Below are positions 6,617 through 15,264 of a DNA stretch of 40,142 nt, piece after piece. Below the pieces are notes generated by a model. It was not told where the DNA came from. It saw only the letters and a list, made by a program, of their open reading frames with translations, and did not search any database. Source of the DNA: Deltaproteobacteria bacterium (GTDB lineage Bacteria; Myxococcota_A; Bradymonadia; REDH01); the NCBI GenBank assembly GCA_007693585.1, contig REDH01000193.1, positions 1 to 40,142 on the forward strand, read 5' to 3'. Numbering within the stretch: the first letter of the stretch is position 1; each line of letters opens with the position of its first letter. The position numbers and the translations under genes were made by a program.

Positions 6617-9600
6617 GGCGCTGCAGACGGTAGCCCGTGGTGACGGAAGGGTCGAAGCCGGTGAGCTCCACGTAGTGCGGCCCCCCGCCCGTGGCGGTCA
6701 GGGTCAGGCGGAGCGAGTCGCCGTCCCGGACCACGGTGCCCGTCTCGACCAGGTCGGGGCCGTACCCGAACAGGTCCACATCGATCGCGCTCCGATCGAG
6801 CTCCGCTTCCAGCACGAGGGTCTCCCCCGCGCCCAGGTCGACGGTGAACCAGTCGCTCTCCCCGGGGCACAGCCGCAGCGGCTCGTCGAGGAAGTCGTCC
6901 AGCGCCGCGGCGTCGAGGAACACGTTGTTGGGCGCGGCGGCATCGGGGATGCACGCCTCGCGGAGGGTGAGGGGCGCCGCGATGGTGTTGTTCCCGGGAT
7001 CGAGATCCTGCACGTCCCCGTCCGGGTCGAGCTCGGCCACGAGCCAGGCGTTGCCGGCAGGGAGGGCGCCCGGAGGCAGCGTGACGTTCCCGATCCGCGT
7101 GCGCTCGGTGAACGCCGCCAGCGGATCGGCGTCGAGGGTCCGGAGCGGGATGGCGCGCTCGTCCACGAAGGGGACCGGCGCGAGGTGCAGCGCGATCCGG
7201 AAGGCGGGTGCGTCGAGTGCGCCCCCGTTGAGGAAGCGAAGCGTGAACCGGATGGCGTCCCCCAGCTCCACCGAGGTGGGCTGCGTCGCGAGGTCCACCG
7301 CCACCAGGTCGATCCCGTCCAGCCCGTCGACCGTGATGCGGTAGGGCTGGGCGCGCTCGCCGGCACCCGCGGAGCGGATGCGCACGTAGTGCACGCCGGA
7401 GACGGCAGGGGTGAACCGCAGCACCTCCGCGGCGTTCACCGTGGTGGCCAGGAAGGACTGCGAAGAGCTCCACAGCGAGAGCCGCAGGGTGGAGGGCAGC
7501 GCCTCGTCGGGCACGGGGACGAGCTGGAAGGCGACCTCCCGCCCGGCCGGCAGGTTCACCCGGAAGTAGTCCGTGTCCCCGGTCGGGCACAGGGCCAGAT
7601 CCCGGTTGAGCCAGTCCTGGAGCGGTGCAGCGGTCCCGAACGTGCCGTTCGGCTCGGCGGCGCGGTTGCACGCCAGCTCCGGAGGAGCGGGCTCGGCCAC
7701 CACCGTCATCCGGTAGGGGACGTTGCGATCGGGACCGACCGTGTAGACCTCGACGATGTAGCAGGTGTCGGCGGTGACGAAGTCCACCCCCACCTCCTCC
7801 TCCGGCCCGAGACCCTCGGAACGCTCGAGGAGGTTCCCCGCCGGCCCGAAGAGGCGCATGTCGAGATCGCCGTCCGCCGGGTCGAAGTCGATGCGCACGG
7901 AGAAGGTGTCCCCGCCTTCCACGCACACCTCGTAGAAGTCCGGGTTGCCCGTGCAGGACCGCAGGCCCTCGAAGCGGAACGGCGACGCCCCGTCCAGAGG
8001 CAGCGGCGCCGCAGCGCCGATGCTGTTGTTCGGCTCGTAGGGGTCGACGCACGCGTCGTCGACCAGGAGCGGGCCGGACACCCCGATGTTGTTGTCCAGG
8101 TCGAGCTCCTCGATGTCGCCCCGGGCATTGGCCTCCACGATCACGTTCCACGCCCCCCCCTCGATCCCGGGCGGAAGGGTGACGGCGTTGGTCACGGCAA
8201 GACGATCCAGCACCCGGGTCACGGGGACCTCGCGCAGGAGGATGTCCTCGGTCGGGTCCAGCCGGCTGTCCCGCGAGAGCCACAGGCGCGTCACGTGCGC
8301 CTCCGCCGGTGTGTCGCCGAGGTTGACCAGATCGTACCGGACGTCGACCTGGCCGCCGGGGAGCACCGTGCCGGGGTCCACGCGGACATTGAACACCGTG
8401 AGGTCGGTCCCCTCCACGGGGGAGGTGACCGAGAGCTCGAGGTCGTAGAGGTTGCGATCGGCGGCGGTCCGCCCGCGGACGCGGAGGAAGTAGTCGCCGC
8501 GCCGCGGAACCACGGCGTAGGACACCTCCTCCCGATCGCGGGAGGTGACCGACTCGTCGAGCACCGTGCTCCCGTCCGTGCTGAAGAGCGTCAGATCGAG
8601 GTTGCCCCGGGTCGAGGCGAAGGTGATCACGGCGCGGATGGACTCGCCGGCCAGCAGCGGAATGCGGTACCAGTCCTCGTTCGACGTGCACATCGTCAGC
8701 CCCGTGAACCGACGGACGTCCGGATCGAGCAGCGCGGCCTGGCCGGAGCTGTTGTTCGGCTCGAAGGGATCCGCCTCGCACGTGCAGATGCTGCCCTCGA
8801 TCCGGAAGGGCTCGGCGATCGTCGCGACGTTGTTCGCGCGGTTCGAATCCGGGACCAGATCCGTCGCGTCCACCTCCGCGAACAGGGTATAGTTCGGCTG
8901 GAAGGTGTCGCACCGGGCGTCCGCGACGAGCTGCAGCGTGCGGCAGCGCCCGGGGTCGAGCGAGGGCAGGGTGGTCTCGGCCGCGATCGTGTCGTTGCGG
9001 CTGAACTGGCTGTCCACGGACTGGTACACCCGCACCACCGACGGGGTCGCGCCGTTGCTCCCGTCGTTGCAGATCTCCATCTCGTAGGTGACCTCCGTCC
9101 CGTCATCGGCCACGAGGCGATCCACCTCGAAGCGCACCAGCACCAGGTCGATCTGGGCCTCGGTGTTGATCGTCAGCGCCTCCGTGGCCCGGACCAGGTT
9201 GTTGTCCCGGTTCGCATCGGGGATGCGGAAGCTGGGGTCGCACACCAGGTACGCACCCCACACGCCGGGCTCGATCAACGACGTGATGGGCGCGATGCGG
9301 GTGACCACCCGACTCTCCCCGGCCGCCAGCGTGCGGACGGTGAACGTGTCGATGGTGGCGTCCCGCGACGGCTCCGGCACGTCGCCCTGCGTGAGCTGCG
9401 TGCGGCAGAAGAACGACGTGGGGATGTCCTCGCTGCCCAGATTCGCCACCTCGGCCTCGATCTCGACCGTGCCCCCGACGAAGGTGATGGCCGGACGGAC
9501 GGCCAGGGAGAGGGCGGCGATGTCCACGCCGGCCTCGACGTCGTCGGTCACGGTGATCGGGGTGGAGCGCGCCGTCGTCGTCCGCGCCTCCCCGCGCGTG

Positions 9601-10676
9601 AACGACAGGTCCACCCGGACCGTGTACTGCCCGGGCGCGCTGATGGGCTCGTCAAGAGGCACCTGAACGTCCCCGGTGTCCACCTCCCCGCGGGCCGGAA
9701 GGTTCGAGATCTCCCCACTGCGCAGGGGGATCTCGAGGTCACCCGGGCCCTCCAGAACCGCGTCCCAGCGCAGGAAGAGCGCCGGCTCGTCCCCCGTGTT
9801 CGCCAGGATCGCCGAGAAGGTGACGGTCCCCAGCAGACTCGTCCGGGCCGGCCGGGCCGTCACCGTGCGCACGCTCAGCGACGGCCCGGACAGATCGCGG
9901 TTGATGAACGTGATCGACTGCTCGCCGAGCTGCGCGTTGGCGCTCCGGTCCCGATCGCCGATGCGCCGATCCGGATCGGCGCGCACGAGCACCCGCCACG
10001 TCCCGCTCGGCGCATCCGACGGGAAGCGGACGCCCTCGAACCGCACCGCACGCTCAGCGGCGCTGGCCTCGAGGGGCTCGAGCTCCAGCGTGGCCAGCGG
10101 ACGCACATCGCCGTCCGCGATCGCCGCGTCGAGGGTCTCCGGACGCTGCGGATCCAGCGCGCCGACCATCGCCCCGGGGACGGCGTACAGCACCAGATCC
10201 ACCGGCAACCGGGTCTCCGCACCGCGGTTGCGGACCGTCACGTCCACCGTCAGCGAGAGGTCGCTGTCCAGGTTCAGCGGGCTCGCCGTCGGGCGGCCCA
10301 GCGCCAGATCCGCAGGCTCGACCACCTCGATCGTCCGCGTGCCCTCCGCCACCCGCACCTCGTCCTCGAACGCCTCCACCCGCAGCTCGAAGGCCCCCGC
10401 AAAGGGCCACGCATGCTCCACCTCCCGCCCCTCGGCCACCTCCCCGTCACCGAACGACCAGCGAAAGACCACCGCGTCCTCGTCCACACCCTCCGGCGCC
10501 AGCACGCGCAGCCCCGTGGGCTCCTCGGCCCACACCACGTCCGACGAGACATCGACCACGAGCGCACCCGTCGGCGCGGCACCGTCCCCGCTGCCACAGG
10601 ACGCTGCCAGAACGAGCAGGGCAGGGAGGAGGAGAAGAGGGGGCGAAAGGAACGGACGGGCGGGGGACTGCTGCAT
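6609..10676 (-). CDS. Large CARDB/PPC-repeat lipoprotein
   Basis: Encodes 1,355 aa from ATG 10676. The signal peptide ends in LAASC with Gly at +2, indicating a surface or periplasmic lipoprotein. A PKD-like domain (FRWSFGDGEVAEG) comes first. Several CARDB-type beta domains follow, with repeated openings such as DLVLVRFEVD, DLTVFNVRVDPG and DLVAVDLATQPT. These alternate with four PPC-type domains introduced by Cys plus EPNN-like motifs (CEADPFEPNNS, CVDPYEPNNS, CNRAAEPNGTF, CIPDAAAPNN). Such modules usually mediate adhesion or protein interactions outside the cell, and no catalytic domain is visible. It leads an overlapping leftward operon with the CoA-synthetase-like and metallophosphoesterase genes. 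A very long frame on the opposite strand is a shadow. Confidence 0.85.
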   Translation of the reverse strand: MQQSPARPFLSPPLLLLPALLVLAASCGSGDGAAPTGALVVDVSSDVVWAEEPTGLRVLAPEGVDEDAVVFRWSFGDGEVAEGREVEHAWPFAGAFELRVEAFEDEVRVAEGTRTIEVVEPADLALGRPTASPLNLDSDLSLTVDVTVRNRGAETRLPVDLVLYAVPGAMVGALDPQRPETLDAAIADGDVRPLATLELEPLEASAAERAVRFEGVRFPSDAPSGTWRVLVRADPDRRIGDRDRSANAQLGEQSITFINRDLSGPSLSVRTVTARPARTSLLGTVTFSAILANTGDEPALFLRWDAVLEGPGDLEIPLRSGEISNLPARGEVDTGDVQVPLDEPISAPGQYTVRVDLSFTRGEARTTTARSTPITVTDDVEAGVDIAALSLAVRPAITFVGGTVEIEAEVANLGSEDIPTSFFCRTQLTQGDVPEPSRDATIDTFTVRTLAAGESRVVTRIAPITSLIEPGVWGAYLVCDPSFRIPDANRDNNLVRATEALTINTEAQIDLVLVRFEVDRLVADDGTEVTYEMEICNDGSNGATPSVVRVYQSVDSQFSRNDTIAAETTLPSLDPGRCRTLQLVADARCDTFQPNYTLFAEVDATDLVPDSNRANNVATIAEPFRIEGSICTCEADPFEPNNSSGQAALLDPDVRRFTGLTMCTSNEDWYRIPLLAGESIRAVITFASTRGNLDLTLFSTDGSTVLDESVTSRDREEVSYAVVPRRGDYFLRVRGRTAADRNLYDLELSVTSPVEGTDLTVFNVRVDPGTVLPGGQVDVRYDLVNLGDTPAEAHVTRLWLSRDSRLDPTEDILLREVPVTRVLDRLAVTNAVTLPPGIEGGAWNVIVEANARGDIEELDLDNNIGVSGPLLVDDACVDPYEPNNSIGAAAPLPLDGASPFRFEGLRSCTGNPDFYEVCVEGGDTFSVRIDFDPADGDLDMRLFGPAGNLLERSEGLGPEEEVGVDFVTADTCYIVEVYTVGPDRNVPYRMTVVAEPAPPELACNRAAEPNGTFGTAAPLQDWLNRDLALCPTGDTDYFRVNLPAGREVAFQLVPVPDEALPSTLRLSLWSSSQSFLATTVNAAEVLRFTPAVSGVHYVRIRSAGAGERAQPYRITVDGLDGIDLVAVDLATQPTSVELGDAIRFTLRFLNGGALDAPAFRIALHLAPVPFVDERAIPLRTLDADPLAAFTERTRIGNVTLPPGALPAGNAWLVAELDPDGDVQDLDPGNNTIAAPLTLREACIPDAAAPNNVFLDAAALDDFLDEPLRLCPGESDWFTVDLGAGETLVLEAELDRSAIDVDLFGYGPDLVETGTVVRDGDSLRLTLTATGGGPHYVELTGFDPSVTTGYRLQRHD

Positions 10677-10739
10677 CGTGGTAAGGTCTCTGCCGTGGGT
10701 CGCGAGCGACGAAGGGGCCCGGATACCCCGGACCGGACC

Positions 10740-10768
10740 ACTATGGTCAGGCCGGCAGAGGGAGGCAA
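10740..10768 (-). promoter_or_regulatory. Promoter for the leftward CARDB/PPC lipoprotein operon
   Basis: On the minus strand TTGCCT (10768-10763) is followed after 17 bp by CATAGT (10745-10740). The predicted start of transcription leaves a leader of roughly 55 nt before ATG 10676. It lies back to back with the rightward promoter at 10845. Confidence 0.5.
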
Positions 10769-10844
10769 GCGCAACCCCACGCCCACCCGCGACGCTTGCA
10801 CGCACCCACCCCCCGCACCCACCCGCCCGTGCCCCAGAGCACGC

Positions 10845-10874
10845 TTGACGCGCCGCCTCCCGCTGCCGTAGCTT
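10845..10874 (+). promoter_or_regulatory. Promoter for the membrane protein-thiD-rhomboid operon
   Basis: TTGACG at 10845-10850 is followed after 17 bp by GTAGCT (TAGCTT if the spacer is 18). The -10 is about 62 bp before the GTG start at 10936. Confidence 0.55.
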
Positions 10875-10935
10875 CCCGCGGGTGGCCGCCGCAGCGCGGC
10901 GAGCGCGAATCCTCAACCGGCATGGAGGTGCTTCG

Positions 10936-12120
10936 GTGGCGACGAGACGACGAGGAGCTGACCTGTCCGACCTGAAGAGCCGACTCGGGCTGCCCGAAAA
11001 GCCCGAGCAGGCCGCAGAACCTGCCCCCGAAGAAGCCCCGGCCGCCGGCACCGAGGACAGCCCCGGCGAAACCGCGTCCGACGGCGGAGACGCGGCACCG
11101 GCCGCCGCCCCTGCAGCCCCCGCCGCCAGGCCCGCTGCAGCACCCGCGGCACCCGCCGCCAGGACCGCCGCTCCGGCCCCCGCCGACGACGAGGACTACG
11201 GCGCCGCCGTCTCCGCGGCCGAAGAGGAGGTCGCCTTCCAGACCACCGCCGAGGATATCGCCCTCGACCCCGAGACGATCCACGGAAAACTGCCCCTCGG
11301 TCTCCTCATCGCCGTCGCCGCCACCGGCCTGATCGCTCTCGTCCTCGGCTACCTCGCCGGCTCCGTCTTCGACGGCCGCAGCGTCGTCAACCGACAGATC
11401 GCCGAGGCCCAGCGCATCCAGCCCGAACTCGACGCCCTCGCCTCCACCCTCAGCAACGTCCGCAACCAGCTCGAAACCATCGACCTCACCAGCGGCGTCA
11501 GCAACGACTTCGACCGCCTCCTCCAGAACACCTGGGGCGAAGGCGCACCCATGCTCCCCGCTCGAAGCCTCACCTCGAGCAGAACCCTCATGGCCTACGA
11601 CCCGGACCTCTCCCGGGACCTCCTCAACTTCTCCGTCGAGACGCAGCTCCTCAACGCGCTCGTCCAGCAGCACCTCCGACTCGCCGAACGCGACCGCGAC
11701 GAAATCCAGCGCGAGCTCGCCGGTGCCGAAGATGACCGGAACTTCGCCATCATCTTCAACAACGACCAGCAGCTCGACAACTTCGGCACCTTCGCACAGG
11801 CCGATGGCGAAGAAGACTTCACCCCCGAACGCGGCGTCCGCGTCCACTACGAGTCCCTCGAAATCATCCCCCGCGACGGAGGCTTCGCCTACAACGTCAT
11901 CCAGATGGACGGCCGCGAGATCGAGGTCCCCATCTACAACCTCGTCCTCCTCCCCCGCGAACAGCTCCTCGAAGGGGCCACCACCGACACCGCAACCAAC
12001 CGCTGGGGCAACCGCGCCCGCGCCATCGCCGAGCGCGTCTCCGCCGTCGCCGAATCCCAGCGCCGACTGCGCGAGCGAATCACCGAAATCGCCGACCGCA
12101 ACAAGCTCTTCACCATCTGA
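10936..12120 (+). CDS. Single-pass membrane protein with Ala/Pro-rich cytoplasmic arm, unknown function
   Basis: Encodes 394 aa. GTG 10936 is chosen because GGAGG (10924-10928) lies 7 nt upstream; an upstream in-frame alternative at 10882 lacks this. The N-terminus has a short basic helix (LSDLKSRLGLPEK), followed by an about 70-residue Ala/Pro/Glu-rich disordered stretch. One transmembrane helix lies near residues 119-145 (LLIAVAATGLIALVLGYLAG). The C-terminal 250 residues would be periplasmic, with helical coiled-coil-like segments (IAEAQRIQPELDALASTLS and a final RLRERITEIADRNKLF) around a beta-rich part. The design resembles an envelope scaffold or tethered sensor, but I recognise no family. 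It is 10 bp upstream of thiD. Confidence 0.8.
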   Translation: MATRRRGADLSDLKSRLGLPEKPEQAAEPAPEEAPAAGTEDSPGETASDGGDAAPAAAPAAPAARPAAAPAAPAARTAAPAPADDEDYGAAVSAAEEEVAFQTTAEDIALDPETIHGKLPLGLLIAVAATGLIALVLGYLAGSVFDGRSVVNRQIAEAQRIQPELDALASTLSNVRNQLETIDLTSGVSNDFDRLLQNTWGEGAPMLPARSLTSSRTLMAYDPDLSRDLLNFSVETQLLNALVQQHLRLAERDRDEIQRELAGAEDDRNFAIIFNNDQQLDNFGTFAQADGEEDFTPERGVRVHYESLEIIPRDGGFAYNVIQMDGREIEVPIYNLVLLPREQLLEGATTDTATNRWGNRARAIAERVSAVAESQRRLRERITEIADRNKLFTI

Positions 12121-12130
12121 AGACCCCACC

Positions 12131-12964
12131 ATGCACGCGCCTCCCTCCCGAAAGGCGCTGTCCATCGCCGGCACCGACCCCCTCGGAGGAGCCGGTATCC
12201 TCGCCGACGCCGCCACCTTCCGACGAGAAGGCGTCGAGGCACTCGCCGTCCCCACCGCACTCGTCGTCCAGGACTCCCACGGCGTCCACTCCTTCCGACC
12301 CGCACACGGCCCCACCTTCCACGGCATGACCCGGGCCGCACTCCAGGACGGAACGCCCGACGCCATCAAGATCGGCATGGTCGCCTCACCCGCCATCGCA
12401 CGGCGACTGCTCCGGATCCTCCCTCGGTACGCACCGAACACGCCCGCCGTCCTCGATCCCGTCCTCGCCGGCGGTACCCTCGACGGACGACCCCTCGCCC
12501 GCCACGGACTCGTCCCCACCCTCCTCCGCCTCGGGGCGCTCACCTCACTCGTCACCCCCAACGCACCCGAGCTCGCCGCGCTCCTCGGCGAACTCCACCC
12601 GCCCCGGAGCCCCGAGACCCTCGAGAAGATGGGCGCCGCGCTCGCCCGCCGACTCGACACCGCCGTCCTCGCCAAGGGCGGTCACGTCGACCCCCCCGGG
12701 CACGACTTCCTCGCCTCCCCCGACGGACGAACACAGGCCCTCCCCAGCGGCCCCGCACCCCCCTGCGACATCCACGGGACGGGCTGCTTCCTCTCCTCCA
12801 CCATCACCGCGAGACTCGCCCTGGGCGACCCGCTCGACGCCGCCATCGCCCACGCCAGGAATGCCCTCCACCTCGCCTTCCGAAACGCCGACATCGTCCG
12901 CATCGGCTCCGGCCGACCCCAGTTCGCCTTCGCCCGACCCGACGCCGACCCGAACCGTGACTGA
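12131..12964 (+). CDS. thiD: Hydroxymethylpyrimidine/phosphomethylpyrimidine kinase
   Basis: Encodes 277 aa, a typical ThiD length. It shows ribokinase-family signatures in order: substrate and nucleotide loop SIAGTDPLGGAGILAD near the N-terminus, IKIGMV, DPVLAGGTLDG, TPNAPELAALLG, AKGGH, and the anion-hole/catalytic HGTGCFLSSTITA. The enzyme phosphorylates HMP and HMP-P in thiamine diphosphate synthesis. No other thiamine gene and no TPP riboswitch-like leader is visible nearby. Its position between a membrane protein and a rhomboid protease is therefore probably operon economy, not a pathway cluster. A broader pyridoxal-kinase-like substrate range cannot be excluded. Confidence 0.92.
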   Translation: MHAPPSRKALSIAGTDPLGGAGILADAATFRREGVEALAVPTALVVQDSHGVHSFRPAHGPTFHGMTRAALQDGTPDAIKIGMVASPAIARRLLRILPRYAPNTPAVLDPVLAGGTLDGRPLARHGLVPTLLRLGALTSLVTPNAPELAALLGELHPPRSPETLEKMGAALARRLDTAVLAKGGHVDPPGHDFLASPDGRTQALPSGPAPPCDIHGTGCFLSSTITARLALGDPLDAAIAHARNALHLAFRNADIVRIGSGRPQFAFARPDADPNRD

Positions 12965-13817
12965 GCACGAACACCACGCCCCCGGGCACGAACGCGCCGC
13001 CGAAGTCCTCGGGGAAGTGCGGCGCGAGATGCGCCTCGCCCGGGTCCTCGCCTCCCCGCCGCGCGTCACCCACACCCTCCTCGCGCTCCTCATCGTCTTC
13101 CACACCCTCGTCCACCTCTGGGCATGGAGACTCTCCAGCGGCGCGCCCGACCCCGTCCCCTTCGGCGCAGCACTCGCCTTCGGCTGGAAGAGTGGACCCG
13201 CCATCGAGGCCGGGCAGTGGTGGCGACTCGTCACACCGGCCTTCCTCCACGGCAACCTCCTGCACCTCCTCGTCAACGGATACGCGCTCCACGTGCTCGG
13301 CCCCCTCGTCGAACGCCTGCAGGGAAGCCACCGCTACCTCGTCCTCCTCCTCCTCACCGCCATCGCCGGCACCACCGCCAGCCTCGCCTTCACCCCAGCC
13401 CCCGCCGTGGGGGCCTCCGGCGCCATCTTCGGACTCCTCGGCGCGGCCATGGCCCTCGGCCTGCGATCCCGCGACGCGCTCCCCCCGCGCATGCGACGCG
13501 CGCTCGTCCTCGGCCTCCTGCCCTGGGTGCTCCTCAACTTCGCCATCGGATTCGTCGTCCCGAGGGTCGACAACGCCGCACACCTCGGCGGCTTCCTCGC
13601 AGGCGGCGCCCTCGCCCTCGTCATGGGACACCGCATGCGACCCGCACCACACGGACACCGCGCGTGGCGCGCCGCCGCCATCGTCGCCGCCCTCGTCACC
13701 GCCCTCGCCGTGGGCCACATGCTGATGGAAGTCCGCCGCTGCGGCGGATCCGTCCCCGCCTTCGAAGCCTGCTACCGCGCCGACTTCGAGGCCGCACGGG
13801 AGCCCGAACCCCCGTGA
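12957..13817 (+). CDS. Rhomboid-family intramembrane serine protease
   Basis: Encodes 286 aa from GTG 12957, overlapping the thiD stop by 8 nt. A longer frame exists but would lie wholly inside thiD with a low-complexity Ser/Pro sequence. A cytoplasmic N-terminal segment of about 45 residues precedes six or seven membrane helices. The catalytic dyad is Ser154 in GASGAIFG and His209 in NAAHLGG. The HGNLLHLLVNGYALHVLG segment provides the helix-2 His/Asn oxyanion residues. Rhomboids cleave transmembrane segments within the bilayer. The substrate is unknown, and the co-transcribed single-pass protein at 10936 is a speculative candidate. Confidence 0.93.
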   Translation: MTEHEHHAPGHERAAEVLGEVRREMRLARVLASPPRVTHTLLALLIVFHTLVHLWAWRLSSGAPDPVPFGAALAFGWKSGPAIEAGQWWRLVTPAFLHGNLLHLLVNGYALHVLGPLVERLQGSHRYLVLLLLTAIAGTTASLAFTPAPAVGASGAIFGLLGAAMALGLRSRDALPPRMRRALVLGLLPWVLLNFAIGFVVPRVDNAAHLGGFLAGGALALVMGHRMRPAPHGHRAWRAAAIVAALVTALAVGHMLMEVRRCGGSVPAFEACYRADFEAAREPEPP

Positions 13818-13824
13818 GGTGAAG

Positions 13825-13853
13825 TTGCGTGGGGCCTCCGCCTGCGCTAGGGG
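13825..13853 (+). promoter_or_regulatory. Promoter for ugd
   Basis: TTGCGT (13825-13830), a 17-bp spacer and TAGGGG (13848-13853) begin 8 bp after the rhomboid stop. The predicted leader before ATG 13926 is about 65 nt. Confidence 0.45.
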
Positions 13854-13925
13854 TCGCCTGCCTGCCGCACACCCCCACACGGCGCGCCGGCCGGCCCTCT
13901 CCCCCGCCTGAACGGAACCCTCCGC

Positions 13926-15242
13926 ATGAAGCTCTGCATTGTCGGTAGCGGCTACGTCGGCCTCGTCGCCGCAGCCTGTTTCGCGAACAGTGGAAACCGC
14001 GTCCGCAGCGTCGACATCGACCACGCCAAGATCGATGGCCTCCGGCGCAACGAACTGCCCATCTACGAACCCGGACTCCAGGAGATCGTCGCCCGCAACC
14101 AGGCCGACGGCCGACTCTCCTTCAGCACCGACGTCGCCGAGGCCATCCGCGAGAGCGACGTCATCTTCATCGCCGTCGGAACCCCCCAGGATGAAGACGG
14201 ATCCGCCGACCTGCGACACGTCTGCAGCGTCGCCGAAACCGTCGCCGACAACCTCGACCGATTCAAGGTCATCGTCAACAAGAGCACCGTGCCCGTCGGC
14301 ACCGCCGACCTCGTCACGAACCTCGTCGCCGCACGCACCACCGGCGACTTCACCGTGGTCAGCAACCCGGAATTCCTCAAGGAAGGCACCGCCGTCCAGG
14401 ACTTCAAGTACCCCGACCGCGTCATCGTCGGCACCGACGACCCCAGGGCCCGCGACATCATGGGCCGCCTCTACGAACCCTTCTCCCGGACCCGCAACCG
14501 CGTGATGTTCATGGACGTCCGCTCCGCCGAGATGTCCAAGTACGCCGCCAACGCCATGCTCGCCACACGCATCTCGTTCATGAACGAGATCGCCGGACTG
14601 TGCGAGAAGGTCGGCGCCGACGTCGAGATGGTCCGCCGTGGCATCGGCTCCGACCCCCGCATCGGCAGCAAGTTCCTCTTCCCCGGCGTCGGCTTCGGCG
14701 GCTCCTGCTTCCCCAAGGACGTCCGCGCGCTCGTCGAGACCGCCCGCCAGTACGACCAGCCCCTCGACATCCTCCGGGCCGTCTGGGACGCCAACGAGCG
14801 ACAGAAGAACCACCTCGTCGACCTCGTCTGCCAGCACTTCGGCCAGGACCTCGCCGACATCACCCTCGCCGTCTGGGGACTCGCCTTCAAACCCGAGACC
14901 GACGACATGCGCGAGGCGCCCAGCCTCACCATCATCGACGGACTGCTCCAGCGCGGCGCCACCGTACGCGTCACCGACCCCGTCGCCATGGACAACGCCC
15001 GACGGCTCCTCGGCGACCGCGTGACCTACATCGAGGACGACTACGAGACGCTCCAGGGCGCCGACGCACTCCTCGTCGTCACCGAGTGGCCCGAGTTCCG
15101 GACCCCCGACTTCGAACGCATGCGCAACGCCCTCCGACGACCCGTCGTCTTCGACGGACGCAACCTCTACGAGCCCGACCGCATGCAGAAACACGGCTTC
15201 GTCCACTTCTCCATCGGCCGCCCAGCACCCGAAGCCGGCTGA
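13926..15242 (+). CDS. ugd: UDP-glucose 6-dehydrogenase
   Basis: Encodes 438 aa, normal for the family. The NAD-binding motif GSGYVGLVAA lies at the N-terminus. It is followed by the substrate-binding segment NPEFLKEGTAVQDF and the catalytic-thiolate motif GFGGSCFPKD with Cys261. The C-terminal UDP-binding domain starts near LAVWGLAFKPETDDMREAP. The enzyme oxidises UDP-glucose twice to UDP-glucuronate, feeding capsule, exopolysaccharide or lipid A modification. No glycosyltransferases flank it, so the end product is not indicated. The next gene begins 22 bp later and may share its transcript. UDP-N-acetyl-sugar dehydrogenases are related, but the Cys motif and length favour Ugd. Confidence 0.95.
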   Translation: MKLCIVGSGYVGLVAAACFANSGNRVRSVDIDHAKIDGLRRNELPIYEPGLQEIVARNQADGRLSFSTDVAEAIRESDVIFIAVGTPQDEDGSADLRHVCSVAETVADNLDRFKVIVNKSTVPVGTADLVTNLVAARTTGDFTVVSNPEFLKEGTAVQDFKYPDRVIVGTDDPRARDIMGRLYEPFSRTRNRVMFMDVRSAEMSKYAANAMLATRISFMNEIAGLCEKVGADVEMVRRGIGSDPRIGSKFLFPGVGFGGSCFPKDVRALVETARQYDQPLDILRAVWDANERQKNHLVDLVCQHFGQDLADITLAVWGLAFKPETDDMREAPSLTIIDGLLQRGATVRVTDPVAMDNARRLLGDRVTYIEDDYETLQGADALLVVTEWPEFRTPDFERMRNALRRPVVFDGRNLYEPDRMQKHGFVHFSIGRPAPEAG

Positions 15243-15264
15243 ACCTCACCCCCGCGGAGCCTCC

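Noticed and set aside
6402-10871. A 1,489-codon open frame on the plus strand
   Set aside because: It lies antisense to the CARDB/PPC lipoprotein, its translation is rich in Arg, His and Gly with no domain, and it arises from high GC and few stop codons.
12121-12130. TPP riboswitch before thiD
   Set aside because: Only 10 bp separate thiD from the upstream gene and no thi-box-like sequence is seen there.
12804-15206. An 800-codon minus-strand frame
   Set aside because: It is antisense to the rhomboid and ugd genes, which have clear motifs; its translation is Glu/Gly/Val-rich shadow sequence.
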